Source: Microbulbifer aggregans
GTDB taxonomy: Bacteria > Pseudomonadota > Gammaproteobacteria > Pseudomonadales > Cellvibrionaceae
DNA length: 64,000 bases
NCBI RefSeq assembly: GCF_020524005.1
Contig: NZ_JAIVKK010000001.1
Span: forward strand, 868,001-932,000
Direction of reading: 5' to 3'
The position numbers and the translations under genes were made by a program. Below, piece after piece: positions 35,747-45,241 of the stretch; within the stretch, counting starts at the first letter, position 1, and every line of letters starts with the position of its first letter. The notes beneath the pieces were generated by a model that saw only the letters and a list, made by a program, of their open reading frames with translations, did no database searches and was not told the DNA's origin.

Positions 35747-36517
35747 TCAGCGAGGCTGCATGCGAATACCCGCATCCATCCGGATACACTCGCCGTTGAT
35801 GTAATCGTTCTCAACGATATGTGCCGATAGCGCCGCAATTTCGCTGGTCTTGCCCAGGCGTTGCGGAAATACCGTGGAGGCCTCAAGGGATTTGTAATAA
35901 GACTCTTCCACGGTTTCAAACAGCGGCGTGTGAATCAAGCCCGGGACAATGGTATTCACCCGTATGCCATAACTCGCCAGCTCCCGCGCCATGGGCAGGG
36001 TCATGCCGACCACTGCGCCCTTGGTGGCACTGTAGGCGACTTGACCCACCTGCCCTTCATAGGCCGCAACGGAGGCGGTATTGATAATCACACCACGCAC
36101 GCCATCGTCGTTCACCGGCTCATTCACCGCCATACGCTCCGCAGCGAGGCGTGCCACATTAAAGGTCCCCACCTGATTGACCATCACCACCTTCATATAC
36201 ACATCCAAAGGGTGTGGGCCGTTCTTGCCATAGGTTTTACAGGCCGAACCGATACCGGCGTAGTTATTGAGAATATGCAGCGCACCAAACGCCTCGATCA
36301 CCTGGGTAATCGCGCCTGCGACCGATTCCTCGTCGGCCACATTGACCTTGCAGAAGATCGCGCGTTCACCCAACGCCTCGGCAAGAGCGAGGCCATTTTT
36401 TTCATCCAGGTCGAAAATGGCCACATTGGCGCCGTCGGCAATATATCGCTCGACCGTGGCGCGACCGAGTCCGGAGGCGCCGCCAGTGACAATGGCTGTT
36501 TTCCCTTTGATATCCAT
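35747..36517 (-). CDS. SDR-family 3-hydroxyacyl-CoA dehydrogenase, HSD10-like
   Basis: A 256-residue SDR. GGASGLG cofactor loop near 17; IFDLDEKNG with an Asp after strand 2 points to NAD. SVAAYEGQVGQVAYSATKGAVVGMTLPMARELA is the signature of type-2 3-hydroxyacyl-CoA dehydrogenases (HSD17B10), which oxidise 2-methyl-3-hydroxyacyl-CoA, again suited to branched chains. The NNAG motif reads NNYAGIG, a small departure. ATG start with GAGGA upstream; 43 bases follow the acyl-CoA dehydrogenase gene upstream in the same series. Confidence 0.92.
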   Translation of the reverse strand: MDIKGKTAIVTGGASGLGRATVERYIADGANVAIFDLDEKNGLALAEALGERAIFCKVNVADEESVAGAITQVIEAFGALHILNNYAGIGSACKTYGKNGPHPLDVYMKVVMVNQVGTFNVARLAAERMAVNEPVNDDGVRGVIINTASVAAYEGQVGQVAYSATKGAVVGMTLPMARELASYGIRVNTIVPGLIHTPLFETVEESYYKSLEASTVFPQRLGKTSEIAALSAHIVENDYINGECIRMDAGIRMQPR

Positions 36518-36560
36518 CGCTAATTTTCCTCGAAATTATTCTCGTTTCAGGATTGTTCGA

Positions 36561-37733
36561 TTACATCCGGTCGACAAATGGATCCACACCATCACCCAGG
36601 CAATCGCGGCTGATCAGCAGCTTCATGACTTCGGAAGTACCGGCATAGATACGGGTAATCCGCGCGTCGGTGTACATGCGGGAGATGGGGTATTCATCCA
36701 TATACCCGGACCCACCGTGTAACTGAACACCCTCATCCACCACCCGGCACAACAGTTCACTGGTGACCAGTTTCGCCTTGGCCGCATCGATGGCCGTGAG
36801 CGCGCCTGCATTGACCGCGGCCACGCACTGGTCGATATACACCTGCTGCATATCCAGATCCGCACGCAGTTCCGCAAGTTTGAATTGGGTATTCTGGAAA
36901 TCTGCCAGGGTCTTGCCGAACATCTTGCGTTCACGTACGAAGTCGACAGTCAGGTCAAAGGCTTTCTGGGCCGCCGCGATAAACTCAGTTGCCGCGATAA
37001 GACGCTCTTCCGCAAGGGCTTCCATCAGGTAGGAAAAGCCCTTGCCAGGATCACCGAGTACGTTTTCCTTTGGAATCCGCACATTGGTAAAAAATAACTC
37101 GGCAGTGTCCTGGGCTTTTTTGCCCATTTTCTTCAGATTGCGGCCGCGCTCGAACCCTTCCATTCCCCGTTCCACCAGAAACAGACCAATCTGGCGCGGG
37201 TTATTTTGTGGATCCGTTTTGGCGGCGACGATAATGAGGTCGGCGTTGATGCCGTTGGAGATGAAGGTCTTGCTGCCGTTCAGCAGGAAATGGTCACCCT
37301 GGTCGATCGCCGTGGCACGCATGCCAGCAAGGTCACTGCCCGCATCCGGTTCGGTCATGGCAATGGCCAGGATGGTGTCGCCAGTGACACAGGAGGGCAA
37401 AAAACGCTGCTGCTGCTCTGGCGAGCCAAATCGCTTCAGGTATGGGCCAACAAGACGGCTGTGCAACGTCGCATACCAGTCTCCGGTCAAGGCATACTGG
37501 TTTTCCTCGATGATGATCTGCTCAAAGCGGAAATCGTCATCACCGAGACCACCAAAGGCCTCGTCTGGCCACACCATGAGGAAACCCATTTCACCGGCAC
37601 GACGGAATGCCTGCCGGTCGACAATGCCCGCATCCCGCCACTCCTCCATATACGGCACTATCTGCTCGTGCAGGAATTTTCGGTAGGCATCGCGGAACAT
37701 CACCTGTTCTTCGGTGAAGTTTCTCTTCAACAT
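36561..37733 (-). CDS. Acyl-CoA dehydrogenase, branched/long-chain type
   Basis: A 390-residue FAD acyl-CoA dehydrogenase. It has AIAMTEPDAGSDLAGMRATA and GDHFLLNGSKTFISNGINADL for FAD and substrate contact, and the C-terminal RITRIYAGTSEVMKLLISRDCLG. The catalytic Glu is not in the YEGT position (Ala here), so the base is expected in the ALAEERLIAATEF helix, as in isovaleryl-CoA and long-chain enzymes. This type accepts branched substrates. ATG start. It lies 101 bases after the FadB-like gene and 43 before the HSD10-like SDR. Confidence 0.93.
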   Translation of the reverse strand: MLKRNFTEEQVMFRDAYRKFLHEQIVPYMEEWRDAGIVDRQAFRRAGEMGFLMVWPDEAFGGLGDDDFRFEQIIIEENQYALTGDWYATLHSRLVGPYLKRFGSPEQQQRFLPSCVTGDTILAIAMTEPDAGSDLAGMRATAIDQGDHFLLNGSKTFISNGINADLIIVAAKTDPQNNPRQIGLFLVERGMEGFERGRNLKKMGKKAQDTAELFFTNVRIPKENVLGDPGKGFSYLMEALAEERLIAATEFIAAAQKAFDLTVDFVRERKMFGKTLADFQNTQFKLAELRADLDMQQVYIDQCVAAVNAGALTAIDAAKAKLVTSELLCRVVDEGVQLHGGSGYMDEYPISRMYTDARITRIYAGTSEVMKLLISRDCLGDGVDPFVDRM

Positions 37734-37834
37734 ACGCTCATCACTCGGCGGTAATTATTATTGTTAGAGGATCAGACATTTTAAAGGGACAGACCGCTCA
37801 GGCGATCTGCCCCAATCCGGAGGCTGAATCGCAA

Positions 37835-39988
37835 TCAGCGGAAAGTGTTTCCTTCCGCAAGTGTTTCTGCAACGATCGATGGCGGCAGGAAACGGTCACC
37901 GTAACGGCTCGCCAGTTCACTAGCACGCTCGATGAACTTATCCAGTCCGTAGCTGTTCACAAACTGGATAAAGCCGCCGGTCCATGGAGGCGCACCGATA
38001 CCCAGCAGAGATCCGACGTTGCCATCGGCCACGCTGCGCAGCACCCCCTCCTGAAGGCATTTGAGGCTCTCGATGACCTGGCGGAACAACAGGCGGTCCC
38101 TGATATCGTCGTGGTCTATTTCCGCATCAGCACTGAAATACAGCTCGTAGAGTTTCGGCCAGACTTTTTTACTGCCGTCCTCGGCGTATTCATAGTAGCC
38201 GCCACCATGGTAACGACCACCGCGCCCGAACTCATTGATCAGGCGCTCGCAGACCTCGATATTGCAACTGTTGTCACCTTTGCTGCCGAGCACGCCCATT
38301 TCGCGGTGGGTTTCCGCCGCTTTGCGGGTCAATTCCTGGCTCACTTCATCCTGAATCGTCAACGGACCGACAGGCATACCCACCTGCTTGCCCATTGCAT
38401 CGATTACCACCGGGTCCAGTCCCTCAACCAGCAAACGTGCACCTTCGTCGAGATAGGTACTGAATACACGTGAGGTAAAGAACCCCAGGGAATCGTTGAC
38501 CACGATCGGTGTCTTGCGAATCTGTTGCGCGTAGTCAAAGGCTTTCGCCAGGGTTTCATCGCTGGTCTGCGCACCGCAGATGATCTCGATCAGCGGCATT
38601 TTGTCTACCGGTGAAAAGAAATGAATCCCGATGAAGTTTTGCGGCTTCTGGCTCACCTCTGCCAGCTGCGAAATCGGCAGGGTAGAAGTGTTTGAGCCGA
38701 ACACACCGCCCTCTGCGAGGTACGGCTCCGCCTCCTGGGTTACTTTCGCTTTGAGTTCAATATTCTCGAATACGGCCTCTACGATCAGGTCACAACCCTG
38801 CAGGTCCGCGTACTGGTCCGTCGCTTTGATCAAGCCCAGCAACTGCTCTTTATCGGCTTCGGAGGCCCTGCCCCGCGCAATCTGCTTGTCCAGAAGCTTG
38901 GCTGAATAAGCTTTACCTTTTTCCGCAGCTTCAACGCTGATATCTTTCAGTACAACTTCAATCCCGGCCCGTGCACTGGAGTAGGCAATGCCCTGCCCCA
39001 TCATTCCCGCACCGAGGATACCGACCTTTTTCACCGTAGACTTGGCTATATCTTTTGGCCGACTTGCGCCGCTTTTAACACTGTTCATCTGGAAAAAACC
39101 GGTGGAAATCAGGTTTTTCGCCTGTGGTGTCGTGATCAGGTATGCCAGGGCACGGGATTCGTAACGCAGTGCGGTGTCAAAATCCACGGTTATCGCCTGT
39201 GCGGCGACATCAAGAATTTTTTCCGGTGCTGGCAGCAAACCTCGGGTTTTCTGGTACAACATGGCGGGTGCCGCAGAAAGAATCCCAGTGACCTTGGGGT
39301 TCCAGATGTCGCCACCGGGGACACGGTGTCCTTTCTTGTCCCATGGCTGCATCCCCGCATCCGCGTTGGCCTGTATCCACTGTTTCGCGGCGGTGACCAG
39401 GTCCTGGGTAACCTCGACCACATCATCGATCAGTCCGGCAGCCTGCGCCTCCGGCGCTTTCATATGCTTGCCTTCGAGTAAAATGGGCAGCGCTTTTTCA
39501 AGTCCCAGCATATGAATGGAACGCACCACACCACCACCGCCGGGTAACAGGCCAAGCGTCACTTCCGGCAGGCCGATGGAAACCTTGGGCGAGTTCCAGG
39601 CAATACGGTGATTACAGGCCAGACAGATTTCCAGGCCACCACCGAGGGCTGCGCCGTTGATCGCCGCCACCACCGGCACCGGCAGTTTTTCCAGCCGGCG
39701 CAGGGGTTGCTTTACCCCCAGCTCAATCATGTCGAACTGTTCCGGCTCTTCGCCCTTCGGTACCGCCAGCATCGCCTTGAGGTCGCCGCCGGCAAAAAAC
39801 GTGCTTTTCGCCGAGGCGATCACCACCCCGGCCAGTCCACTCTCACCCTCAAGCCGATTGAGGGTTTCCGCCATCGCCGCGCGGTATTCTTCGTTCATGG
39901 CATTGACCGGACCATCCATATCCATGGTGACCGTCACTATGCCGTCGCTATCTTTTTCGTAAATAAATCCGTGGAATTTCTCAGCCAT
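37835..39988 (-). CDS. FadB-like multifunctional enoyl-CoA hydratase/3-hydroxyacyl-CoA dehydrogenase
   Basis: A 717-residue fusion. The crotonase domain (about 1-190; AALGGGLEICLACNHRIAW, LPEVTLGLLPGGGGVVRSIHMLG) is followed by an NAD-binding domain (VGILGAGMMGQGIAYSSARAGIEVVLKD near 330) and two C-terminal HAD domains (IGIHFFSPVDKMPLIEII). It resembles FadJ and the 3-hydroxyacyl-CoA dehydrogenases paired with acetyl-CoA acetyltransferases more than the window's own FadB. The ATG at 39988 has GGTGAG upstream; the frame is open 16 codons further. It follows the thiolase by 44 bases and forms the second beta-oxidation complex. Confidence 0.93.
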   Translation of the reverse strand: MAEKFHGFIYEKDSDGIVTVTMDMDGPVNAMNEEYRAAMAETLNRLEGESGLAGVVIASAKSTFFAGGDLKAMLAVPKGEEPEQFDMIELGVKQPLRRLEKLPVPVVAAINGAALGGGLEICLACNHRIAWNSPKVSIGLPEVTLGLLPGGGGVVRSIHMLGLEKALPILLEGKHMKAPEAQAAGLIDDVVEVTQDLVTAAKQWIQANADAGMQPWDKKGHRVPGGDIWNPKVTGILSAAPAMLYQKTRGLLPAPEKILDVAAQAITVDFDTALRYESRALAYLITTPQAKNLISTGFFQMNSVKSGASRPKDIAKSTVKKVGILGAGMMGQGIAYSSARAGIEVVLKDISVEAAEKGKAYSAKLLDKQIARGRASEADKEQLLGLIKATDQYADLQGCDLIVEAVFENIELKAKVTQEAEPYLAEGGVFGSNTSTLPISQLAEVSQKPQNFIGIHFFSPVDKMPLIEIICGAQTSDETLAKAFDYAQQIRKTPIVVNDSLGFFTSRVFSTYLDEGARLLVEGLDPVVIDAMGKQVGMPVGPLTIQDEVSQELTRKAAETHREMGVLGSKGDNSCNIEVCERLINEFGRGGRYHGGGYYEYAEDGSKKVWPKLYELYFSADAEIDHDDIRDRLLFRQVIESLKCLQEGVLRSVADGNVGSLLGIGAPPWTGGFIQFVNSYGLDKFIERASELASRYGDRFLPPSIVAETLAEGNTFR

Positions 39989-40032
39989 TGCTCTCACCCG
40001 CTCTGAATTTTTTGTTGATCGTCCGTAACCGG

Positions 40033-41241
40033 TCACACGCGCTCAATAATGGTGGCAATGCCCTGCCCACCGCCCACACACAGGGCAACCAGGCCACGCT
40101 TGAGATTGCGCCGCTCCAGCTCGTCCAGCATGGTGCCCACCAGCATCGCACCGGTAGCGCCAAGCGGGTGCCCCATGGCGATCGCGCCACCGTTCACATT
40201 GGTAATTTCGTGGGAGATATCGAGGTCTTTCATAAAGCGCAGCGCCACAGCCGCAAACGCCTCGTTGATTTCGAACAGGTCGATGTCACTGGTGGTCATG
40301 CCGGCTTTGGCGAGTGCTTTTTTCGCCGCCGGGCCGGGCCCTACCAGCATAATCGTGGGATCGGTGGCGAGCACCGCAGTCGCGACGATACGGCCGCGGG
40401 GAGTCAGGCCGAGATCCTTGCCCGCCTGCTCGCTGCCGATCAATACGGCCGAGGCACCGTCTACGATGCCGGAAGAATTCCCCGGCGTGTGTACATGATT
40501 GACGGCAGGCAGATGTGGGTATTTGCGCAGCATCAGGTCATCAAATCCGATACCACCCATCCCGGCAAACGACGGTTTCAGATTGCCGAGAACTTCCATG
40601 GTGGTGTTCGGCTTGATGAACTCGTCTTTTTGCAGAATGGTCATGCCGTTGATATCGGTGACAGGAACCACCGAGCGGTCGAAATACCCCTGTGACTGCG
40701 CCGCAGCGGCGCGCTGTTGTGAAGCGAGCGCGTAAGCGTCTACGCTTTCGCGATCCCAACCTTCAATGGTGGCGATAGTATCGGCACCGATACCCTGAGG
40801 CACCGCGCCGTCGTGCACGTTCACTTCCGGATCATTGATCCAGGCACCGCCAGCAACGCCCATCGGCACCCGTGACATGGACTCCACACCACCAGCCACA
40901 ACAAGATCTTCCCAACCGGATGCGATTTTCATCGCGGCGATATTGACCGCCTCGAGGCCAGATGCGCAAAAGCGATCCAGCTGCACACCGGCAACACTCT
41001 CATCCCAATCGGCAAACTGCACGATGGTCTTGGCGATATCACCGCCCTGCTCACCTACCGGCGAGACACAGCCCATCACGACATCGTCCACGCGGCTGGT
41101 ATCCAGGTCGTGCCGTTGCTGTAGCGCACGCAGCAACCCGGCACCGAGTGCGACGGGCTTGACCTCGTGCAGGGATCCATCCTTTTTGCCCTTGCCGCGC
41201 GGGGTTCGCAGGGCGTCATAGATATAGGCAGTGTGAGTCAT
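40033..41241 (-). CDS. Acetyl-CoA C-acyltransferase (thiolase)
   Basis: A 402-residue thiolase. The nucleophile Cys is in [21 protein letters not shown] near residue 88; [18 protein letters not shown] and [19 protein letters not shown] hold the His and second Cys. It is of the FadI/AcaB type and is separate from FadA. It leads the minus-strand beta-oxidation series and is 44 bases upstream of the FadB-like gene. It diverges from an AraC-family regulator with a 191-base shared promoter region. ATG start with AGGAA upstream. Confidence 0.94.
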   Translation of the reverse strand: MTHTAYIYDALRTPRGKGKKDGSLHEVKPVALGAGLLRALQQRHDLDTSRVDDVVMGCVSPVGEQGGDIAKTIVQFADWDESVAGVQLDRFCASGLEAVNIAAMKIASGWEDLVVAGGVESMSRVPMGVAGGAWINDPEVNVHDGAVPQGIGADTIATIEGWDRESVDAYALASQQRAAAAQSQGYFDRSVVPVTDINGMTILQKDEFIKPNTTMEVLGNLKPSFAGMGGIGFDDLMLRKYPHLPAVNHVHTPGNSSGIVDGASAVLIGSEQAGKDLGLTPRGRIVATAVLATDPTIMLVGPGPAAKKALAKAGMTTSDIDLFEINEAFAAVALRFMKDLDISHEITNVNGGAIAMGHPLGATGAMLVGTMLDELERRNLKRGLVALCVGGGQGIATIIERV

Positions 41242-41328
41242 CGCTATTTCCTGTAGTTATCCGATTGTGCGGAGGTCTTGAACAGTGAGCGCCGTGACAT
41301 CTGGCAGCAAATATGGACCTTTTATGCA

Positions 41329-41382
41329 TTATGGTGTGCCATAACCGGGGCCAACAAGCACATACGGGGACAAAAATTGACA
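41329..41382 (+). promoter_or_regulatory. Promoter/operator candidates between thiolase and AraC-family genes
   Basis: A palindrome TTATGG-TGTG-CCATAA (41329-41344) and an imperfect inverted repeat GGGACAAAA/TTTTGTTCCC overlapping TTGACA (41377-41382). The latter could be the -35 of the AraC-type gene, with a poor -10 (AAAAAT) 17 bases on. Confidence 0.3.
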
Positions 41383-41432
41383 TTTTGTTCCCACCCACAA
41401 AAAATGTGCGCAATTCTTCCCGAGTCTTCGCC

Positions 41433-42437
41433 ATGCACGACATCTCAATCCCCGTGGCCTTCCTGCGCGCGGTTTTACGGTACGCCAGCGCACAGGGTGC
41501 GAATCCGGAAAAACTGCTACTGCGTTGCAATATTCCACCACGGATTATTCAAGACAACAGCGCACGGGTAAGCGCCCGCCAGTATGCCGACCTCCAGACC
41601 CAGGCCATCCGCGAGCTGGGTGATGAAATGCTCGGGTATTTACCCCAACCGATGAAGCTAGGTACCGGCGCTGCACTGTCACACTGGATGCTGCACACCC
41701 AGAATCTCGGACAGGCATTGAAGCGCTACTGCCATTTTTACGGCATGCTCGAGCGCGGCCTGCGCCCACAATTATTACTGGACAGGGAGACCGCAACACT
41801 GCGGTTTTCCCTCTGGGGGGAGCAGCCAGCGCCAAAACCCTACGCCTATGAAATGATCATGTTTGGCCTGCACCGATTCGCCTGCTGGCTGACACGCAGT
41901 AACCTGCGAATCTCGCAAGTTACCCTCGACTACCCTGCCCCGGAACACCAGCGCGAATACCGTGCCATTTTTCTCGGTGCTCCAGTCGCCTTTTCTGAAT
42001 CCCACTGCGAGATACGCATGCGCCGGGACCTGCTGCAGAAACCGATCCGGCAAACCCAGGAAACCCTGGAGGTCTTCCTGCGCAACCCACTGCACAACCT
42101 GCTCCAGGGCGACCACAACCTGCAAAGCTGGATCGGCAAAACGCGCGCACTCTTACGGCAGCACATGGTGGAAATACCGACACTGGAAGAAGTCGCAGCA
42201 AATCTCGGCGTGCACTCGAAACAACTGCGCCAGCACCTGCATGAAGAAGGGATCGGCTACGGTGAACTCAAGGAACAATTGCGTCGCGATGTGGCGATGC
42301 AGCATCTGGCGAACCCCGATATTTCCGTCGAGCAGGTGGCTCACCTGTCTGGTTTTGCGGAATCCAGCACATTCATACGCGCATTCCGCAAGTGGACCGG
42401 ATTCACCCCTTACGCCTATCGCCGCAAGTTTTACTGA
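41433..42437 (+). CDS. AraC-family transcriptional regulator (PF12625-type ligand-binding domain)
   Basis: A 334-residue regulator. The N-terminal region (IPVAFLRAVLRYASAQGANPEKLLLRC to about residue 190) matches the Arabinose_bd/OruR-type domain found in regulators of hydrophobic-substrate catabolism. A two-part AraC helix-turn-helix lies at the C-terminus (PTLEEVAANLGVHSKQLRQHLHEEG and ISVEQVAHLSGFAESSTFIRAFRKWTGFTPYAYRRKF). I chose the ATG at 41433, where family similarity starts; the frame is open 40 codons upstream through the promoter region. It diverges from the thiolase operon and is convergent with the RoxA-like gene, so it may control either. Confidence 0.9.
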   Translation: MHDISIPVAFLRAVLRYASAQGANPEKLLLRCNIPPRIIQDNSARVSARQYADLQTQAIRELGDEMLGYLPQPMKLGTGAALSHWMLHTQNLGQALKRYCHFYGMLERGLRPQLLLDRETATLRFSLWGEQPAPKPYAYEMIMFGLHRFACWLTRSNLRISQVTLDYPAPEHQREYRAIFLGAPVAFSESHCEIRMRRDLLQKPIRQTQETLEVFLRNPLHNLLQGDHNLQSWIGKTRALLRQHMVEIPTLEEVAANLGVHSKQLRQHLHEEGIGYGELKEQLRRDVAMQHLANPDISVEQVAHLSGFAESSTFIRAFRKWTGFTPYAYRRKFY

Positions 42438-42440
42438 ATA

Positions 42441-42464
42441 AAAAAAGCCGCCCCGAAGGGCGGC
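42441..42464 (-). terminator. Rho-independent terminator of the RoxA-like gene
   Basis: Minus strand: a perfect 7-bp stem GCCGCCC/GGGCGGC with a 4-base loop ends in T6 (complement of 42441-42446). It closes the long minus-strand series from the TonB receptor. Confidence 0.88.
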
Positions 42465-42479
42465 AAGTCCACAGAATGG

Positions 42480-44519
42480 TTACAAGGTTTTGAGGTATTC
42501 CATAATTGCATAGCGCTCTTCATCGGTCAGAGACTGGGTGAACTCGTGTCCCTGGTTACCCATACTGTAGAGGTAACTGTTGAAGATCATGCGCGACTTG
42601 ATCTGCTTGTCGGTGATGGGCGGCGGCGACTGATAAGCCAGCGAATTGAATTCCGCCACCTTGTTGGCCACATTGGCGAACAGGATGTCGGCCGTTGCCA
42701 TATCATTGGTACAGGGCAGGAACGGCGAGGTCAGGAAATTGTTGCTGCACTCCAGCGCTTCATATTTCCAGCCCAACTTGTCCCAGTCGAAGGCGGCGAA
42801 GCTCATATCCAGACCGCGGTTCTTGCCATAGATACCGGCACTGGTCTGCTGGCGCTTCCAGATTTTCGGCCGTACCGACGGTTTCAGCACGCCCCACAGG
42901 TCCGGCACACTGCTGTTATGAAAGAAAGGTGCATTGCCCCAGACCCCATACAGCGGTGGCGCAATGTAACCAAATGGCTCGATCCACTCATTTGGCCCAA
43001 GCAGTGAGAATACCGGCCCTTCACCGCGATCATATTGTGAGCGCGGCACACGATTCAGTTCACTGACAACCAGGCTATCAACGAAACCGGTGTGGTCAGG
43101 ACTCAGGTCGTTATAAGCAAAGAATGAGGTGTTCCAGGCGCGACGTTTTTTCTCATCCGCCATCAACAGTGCGCGCTCAGGGTCGGTACCGATGGTCTCC
43201 AGCGGCGTGATGACGCCGGCAACCCCTTTCAGGCGCGGGTCCGGCAGGTAATTGATATCGGCTGCATGACGCGGGGAATAGACACCGTGACAGCTTGCAC
43301 AGGAACCATTGCCGTCTGCTTTCGGGATCTCCGCATTGGCGCCGTCCGCCCACAAGTCCCGCTCATGGAACAGGATGGCGCCCTGCTCCGCCAGCGTCGT
43401 ATCAATATCACCCGGGTATACGGGCGGCGACATGGAAATCAGGAAGTTATCAATATCCTCAAATTCCGGTGTCAGCTCGCGGCGCTCTTCAGCATCCCTG
43501 GTCAGGTTTGCCACACCAAACGCCATTTCGGAGCGCACATTGTCTGAGGTCAACGCGCCATCCCAGAACTGACGGGTTTTAAACGCCCGGTGATACCAAT
43601 GCGGTGCCTTGGTCTGGCCTCCAGCATGCGTCGGGAAGTACTCGAGCAGGCTCGGCGCCAGCATCAGGGTGTCCATATCGAACAGTGCCGGCAGATAATC
43701 GATAATACCGATCGCGTCTGTATTTCCTCGGTTCACACTCCAGGGAATCGGAGCGAGCTGCAGAGGCTGCGTAAATACGTTCGCCCGGAAAAGGTCGGAC
43801 TGGATAAGGCCCGCATCAATAGCACCATTGGCCCGCCCCCAGTGAAAATAGGACTCACCGGCACCGCCAATTTTGGAATCGTGACAACCGGAACAAGATG
43901 AGGCAATCATGCCAGTATACTGGCCGTTCTCGTCCTTCACCTGCACCAGCCCCAGCGGCAACTGACCACTACCACCATTCGTCCACTTGGGATTTTCCCA
44001 GGGCTTTGGATACGGATTGCGGAACGGCGCCTCAGTCAGGCCGTAGCGCTTCCGGACCTGGTCATCGAAATCCGACGGACGCAGCAGATAGCCCCACGTC
44101 TTGTACAGGTAATAGTAGGCATCTGACGTACTGAAAAACTGAAAGTAATCCCGGGTTTCCAGATTGTTCTTGCCCCGTGCAACACTCGCGCGAAACTCGC
44201 CACAGGTAGTCGGATTGGGAGGCAATTTCTCTGGATCCTGGATAAACGGCGCAGGCGGGTCGTGCAAATCAAGCCAGAACGCATTGAACTGTACTGCCGA
44301 AACAGGATTATTTATCCCATCCACTACCAGCGTACGTGGATCCAAGGGAAGCGGGGTTTCATCGGGTTGCCCCTCACAGCCGGCGGCCAGGGGAGAGCGG
44401 ATCACCTGTTGATCTAGAAGTGGCAATTCTTCGTTTGCGGCTGCACTGACCGATGCCAGCGCGGAAACCGCGAACAAAACTGCAGGCAAGCCAGCGCCCT
44501 TCGTTAGTCGACGAATCAT
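42480..44519 (-). CDS. RoxA/RoxB-like dihaem c-type rubber oxygenase homologue
   Basis: A 679-residue exported protein (signal peptide to about residue 28) with two haem c sites, CSGCH (209-213) and CASCH (407-411). The 198-residue spacing and total length fit RoxA of strain 35Y (about 678 residues, His195 and His394). With an offset of 17, Phe318, Trp319, Phe334 and His658 fall on RoxA Phe301, Trp302, Phe317 and His641 as I recall them, the O2-side pocket and second ligand of haem 2. A MauG/BCCP-like motif (PPLYGVWGNAPFFHN) is near 521-535. RoxA cleaves cis-polyisoprene to oxo-aldehydes. The substrate here is inferred. A bacterial cytochrome c peroxidase would be about half this size. Confidence 0.8.
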   Translation of the reverse strand: MIRRLTKGAGLPAVLFAVSALASVSAAANEELPLLDQQVIRSPLAAGCEGQPDETPLPLDPRTLVVDGINNPVSAVQFNAFWLDLHDPPAPFIQDPEKLPPNPTTCGEFRASVARGKNNLETRDYFQFFSTSDAYYYLYKTWGYLLRPSDFDDQVRKRYGLTEAPFRNPYPKPWENPKWTNGGSGQLPLGLVQVKDENGQYTGMIASSCSGCHDSKIGGAGESYFHWGRANGAIDAGLIQSDLFRANVFTQPLQLAPIPWSVNRGNTDAIGIIDYLPALFDMDTLMLAPSLLEYFPTHAGGQTKAPHWYHRAFKTRQFWDGALTSDNVRSEMAFGVANLTRDAEERRELTPEFEDIDNFLISMSPPVYPGDIDTTLAEQGAILFHERDLWADGANAEIPKADGNGSCASCHGVYSPRHAADINYLPDPRLKGVAGVITPLETIGTDPERALLMADEKKRRAWNTSFFAYNDLSPDHTGFVDSLVVSELNRVPRSQYDRGEGPVFSLLGPNEWIEPFGYIAPPLYGVWGNAPFFHNSSVPDLWGVLKPSVRPKIWKRQQTSAGIYGKNRGLDMSFAAFDWDKLGWKYEALECSNNFLTSPFLPCTNDMATADILFANVANKVAEFNSLAYQSPPPITDKQIKSRMIFNSYLYSMGNQGHEFTQSLTDEERYAIMEYLKTL

Positions 44520-44743
44520 CGATATTCTCCAAAAGTTCTTATGCTTATGCTTTTGGATGCATTAATTGCAGCATCTCACCATCACGGATGACAATAGTGC
44601 GTTCGATGCTGGTTCGCTTCGTCTGAATGGATGATTTCTTGGTTTCTGCCTAAAAGGCGAACTGAACAGTCAGGTTTTCTGTTCATTTTTTTATATAAAG
44701 ACGGTGATACCCCGGCGGGCACCACCAAATCTTGCTTTCGGAA

Positions 44744-45220
44744 TTACTGAATACGCCGTAGATAGAAGAATAGTGGACGGTTATTTCCCTTCTGATCCAT
44801 CAAACCTACGACCAGGTTCGGATGCACCTTACGGAAGTGATCGAAGACCGGACTTTTGTCGTAAATCATGGTTGCCGTGGCCACACCACGACACACCACC
44901 TCGCGCAGGCTCGCTGTACCCAATACGTCATTAACTACGCGTTTACCGGCGTCATCAAGGCTTATGATGGGGTTTACATCATCCGCACCATTGAAGCGCT
45001 TGCCGTCCCAACGCATAACTGCCAGCTGTTTCTCGACCGGATGATTCCGGCTCAATACGCCCCCCTGCCAATCCCCGAGCATGCTGATCGCGGGCATTGC
45101 CGGCAAACGATCAAAGAACGCAAATAGCTGCGACTCGGAGGGCGCCTCCGCCCCCTCTTTCAGGGCAATAAATTCGTCAAAAAGAACATTTTGGCTGGTA
45201 CGGGTCAATTCCATTTCCAT
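44744..45220 (-). CDS. GXWXG/DUF4334-domain protein
   Basis: A 158-residue protein with the GXWXG motif at 49-53 (GDWQG) and a following DUF4334 region (WDGKRFNGADDVNPIISLDDAGKRVVNDVLGTASLREVVCRGVATATMIYDKSPVFDHFRKV). No signal peptide. The biochemical role is unknown to me; the fold is thought to be a small lipocalin-like barrel, which could bind a hydrophobic ligand. It follows the zinc alcohol dehydrogenase by 21 bases and precedes the RoxA-like gene by 224, so it belongs to that set. ATG start. Confidence 0.85.
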   Translation of the reverse strand: MEMELTRTSQNVLFDEFIALKEGAEAPSESQLFAFFDRLPAMPAISMLGDWQGGVLSRNHPVEKQLAVMRWDGKRFNGADDVNPIISLDDAGKRVVNDVLGTASLREVVCRGVATATMIYDKSPVFDHFRKVHPNLVVGLMDQKGNNRPLFFYLRRIQ

Positions 45221-45241
45221 CGATATCTATCCCCTAATCGC

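Noticed and set aside
42480..44519. Assignment as bacterial cytochrome c peroxidase or MauG
   Set aside because: It is about twice the length of those proteins, and the haem spacing and pocket residues fit RoxA instead; the MauG-like motif is shared by the whole superfamily.
44663..44692. TGAACAG/CTGTTCA hairpin with a plus-strand T-run, read as a terminator
   Set aside because: No plus-strand gene ends here; both flanking genes are on the minus strand, where the T-run is on the wrong side.
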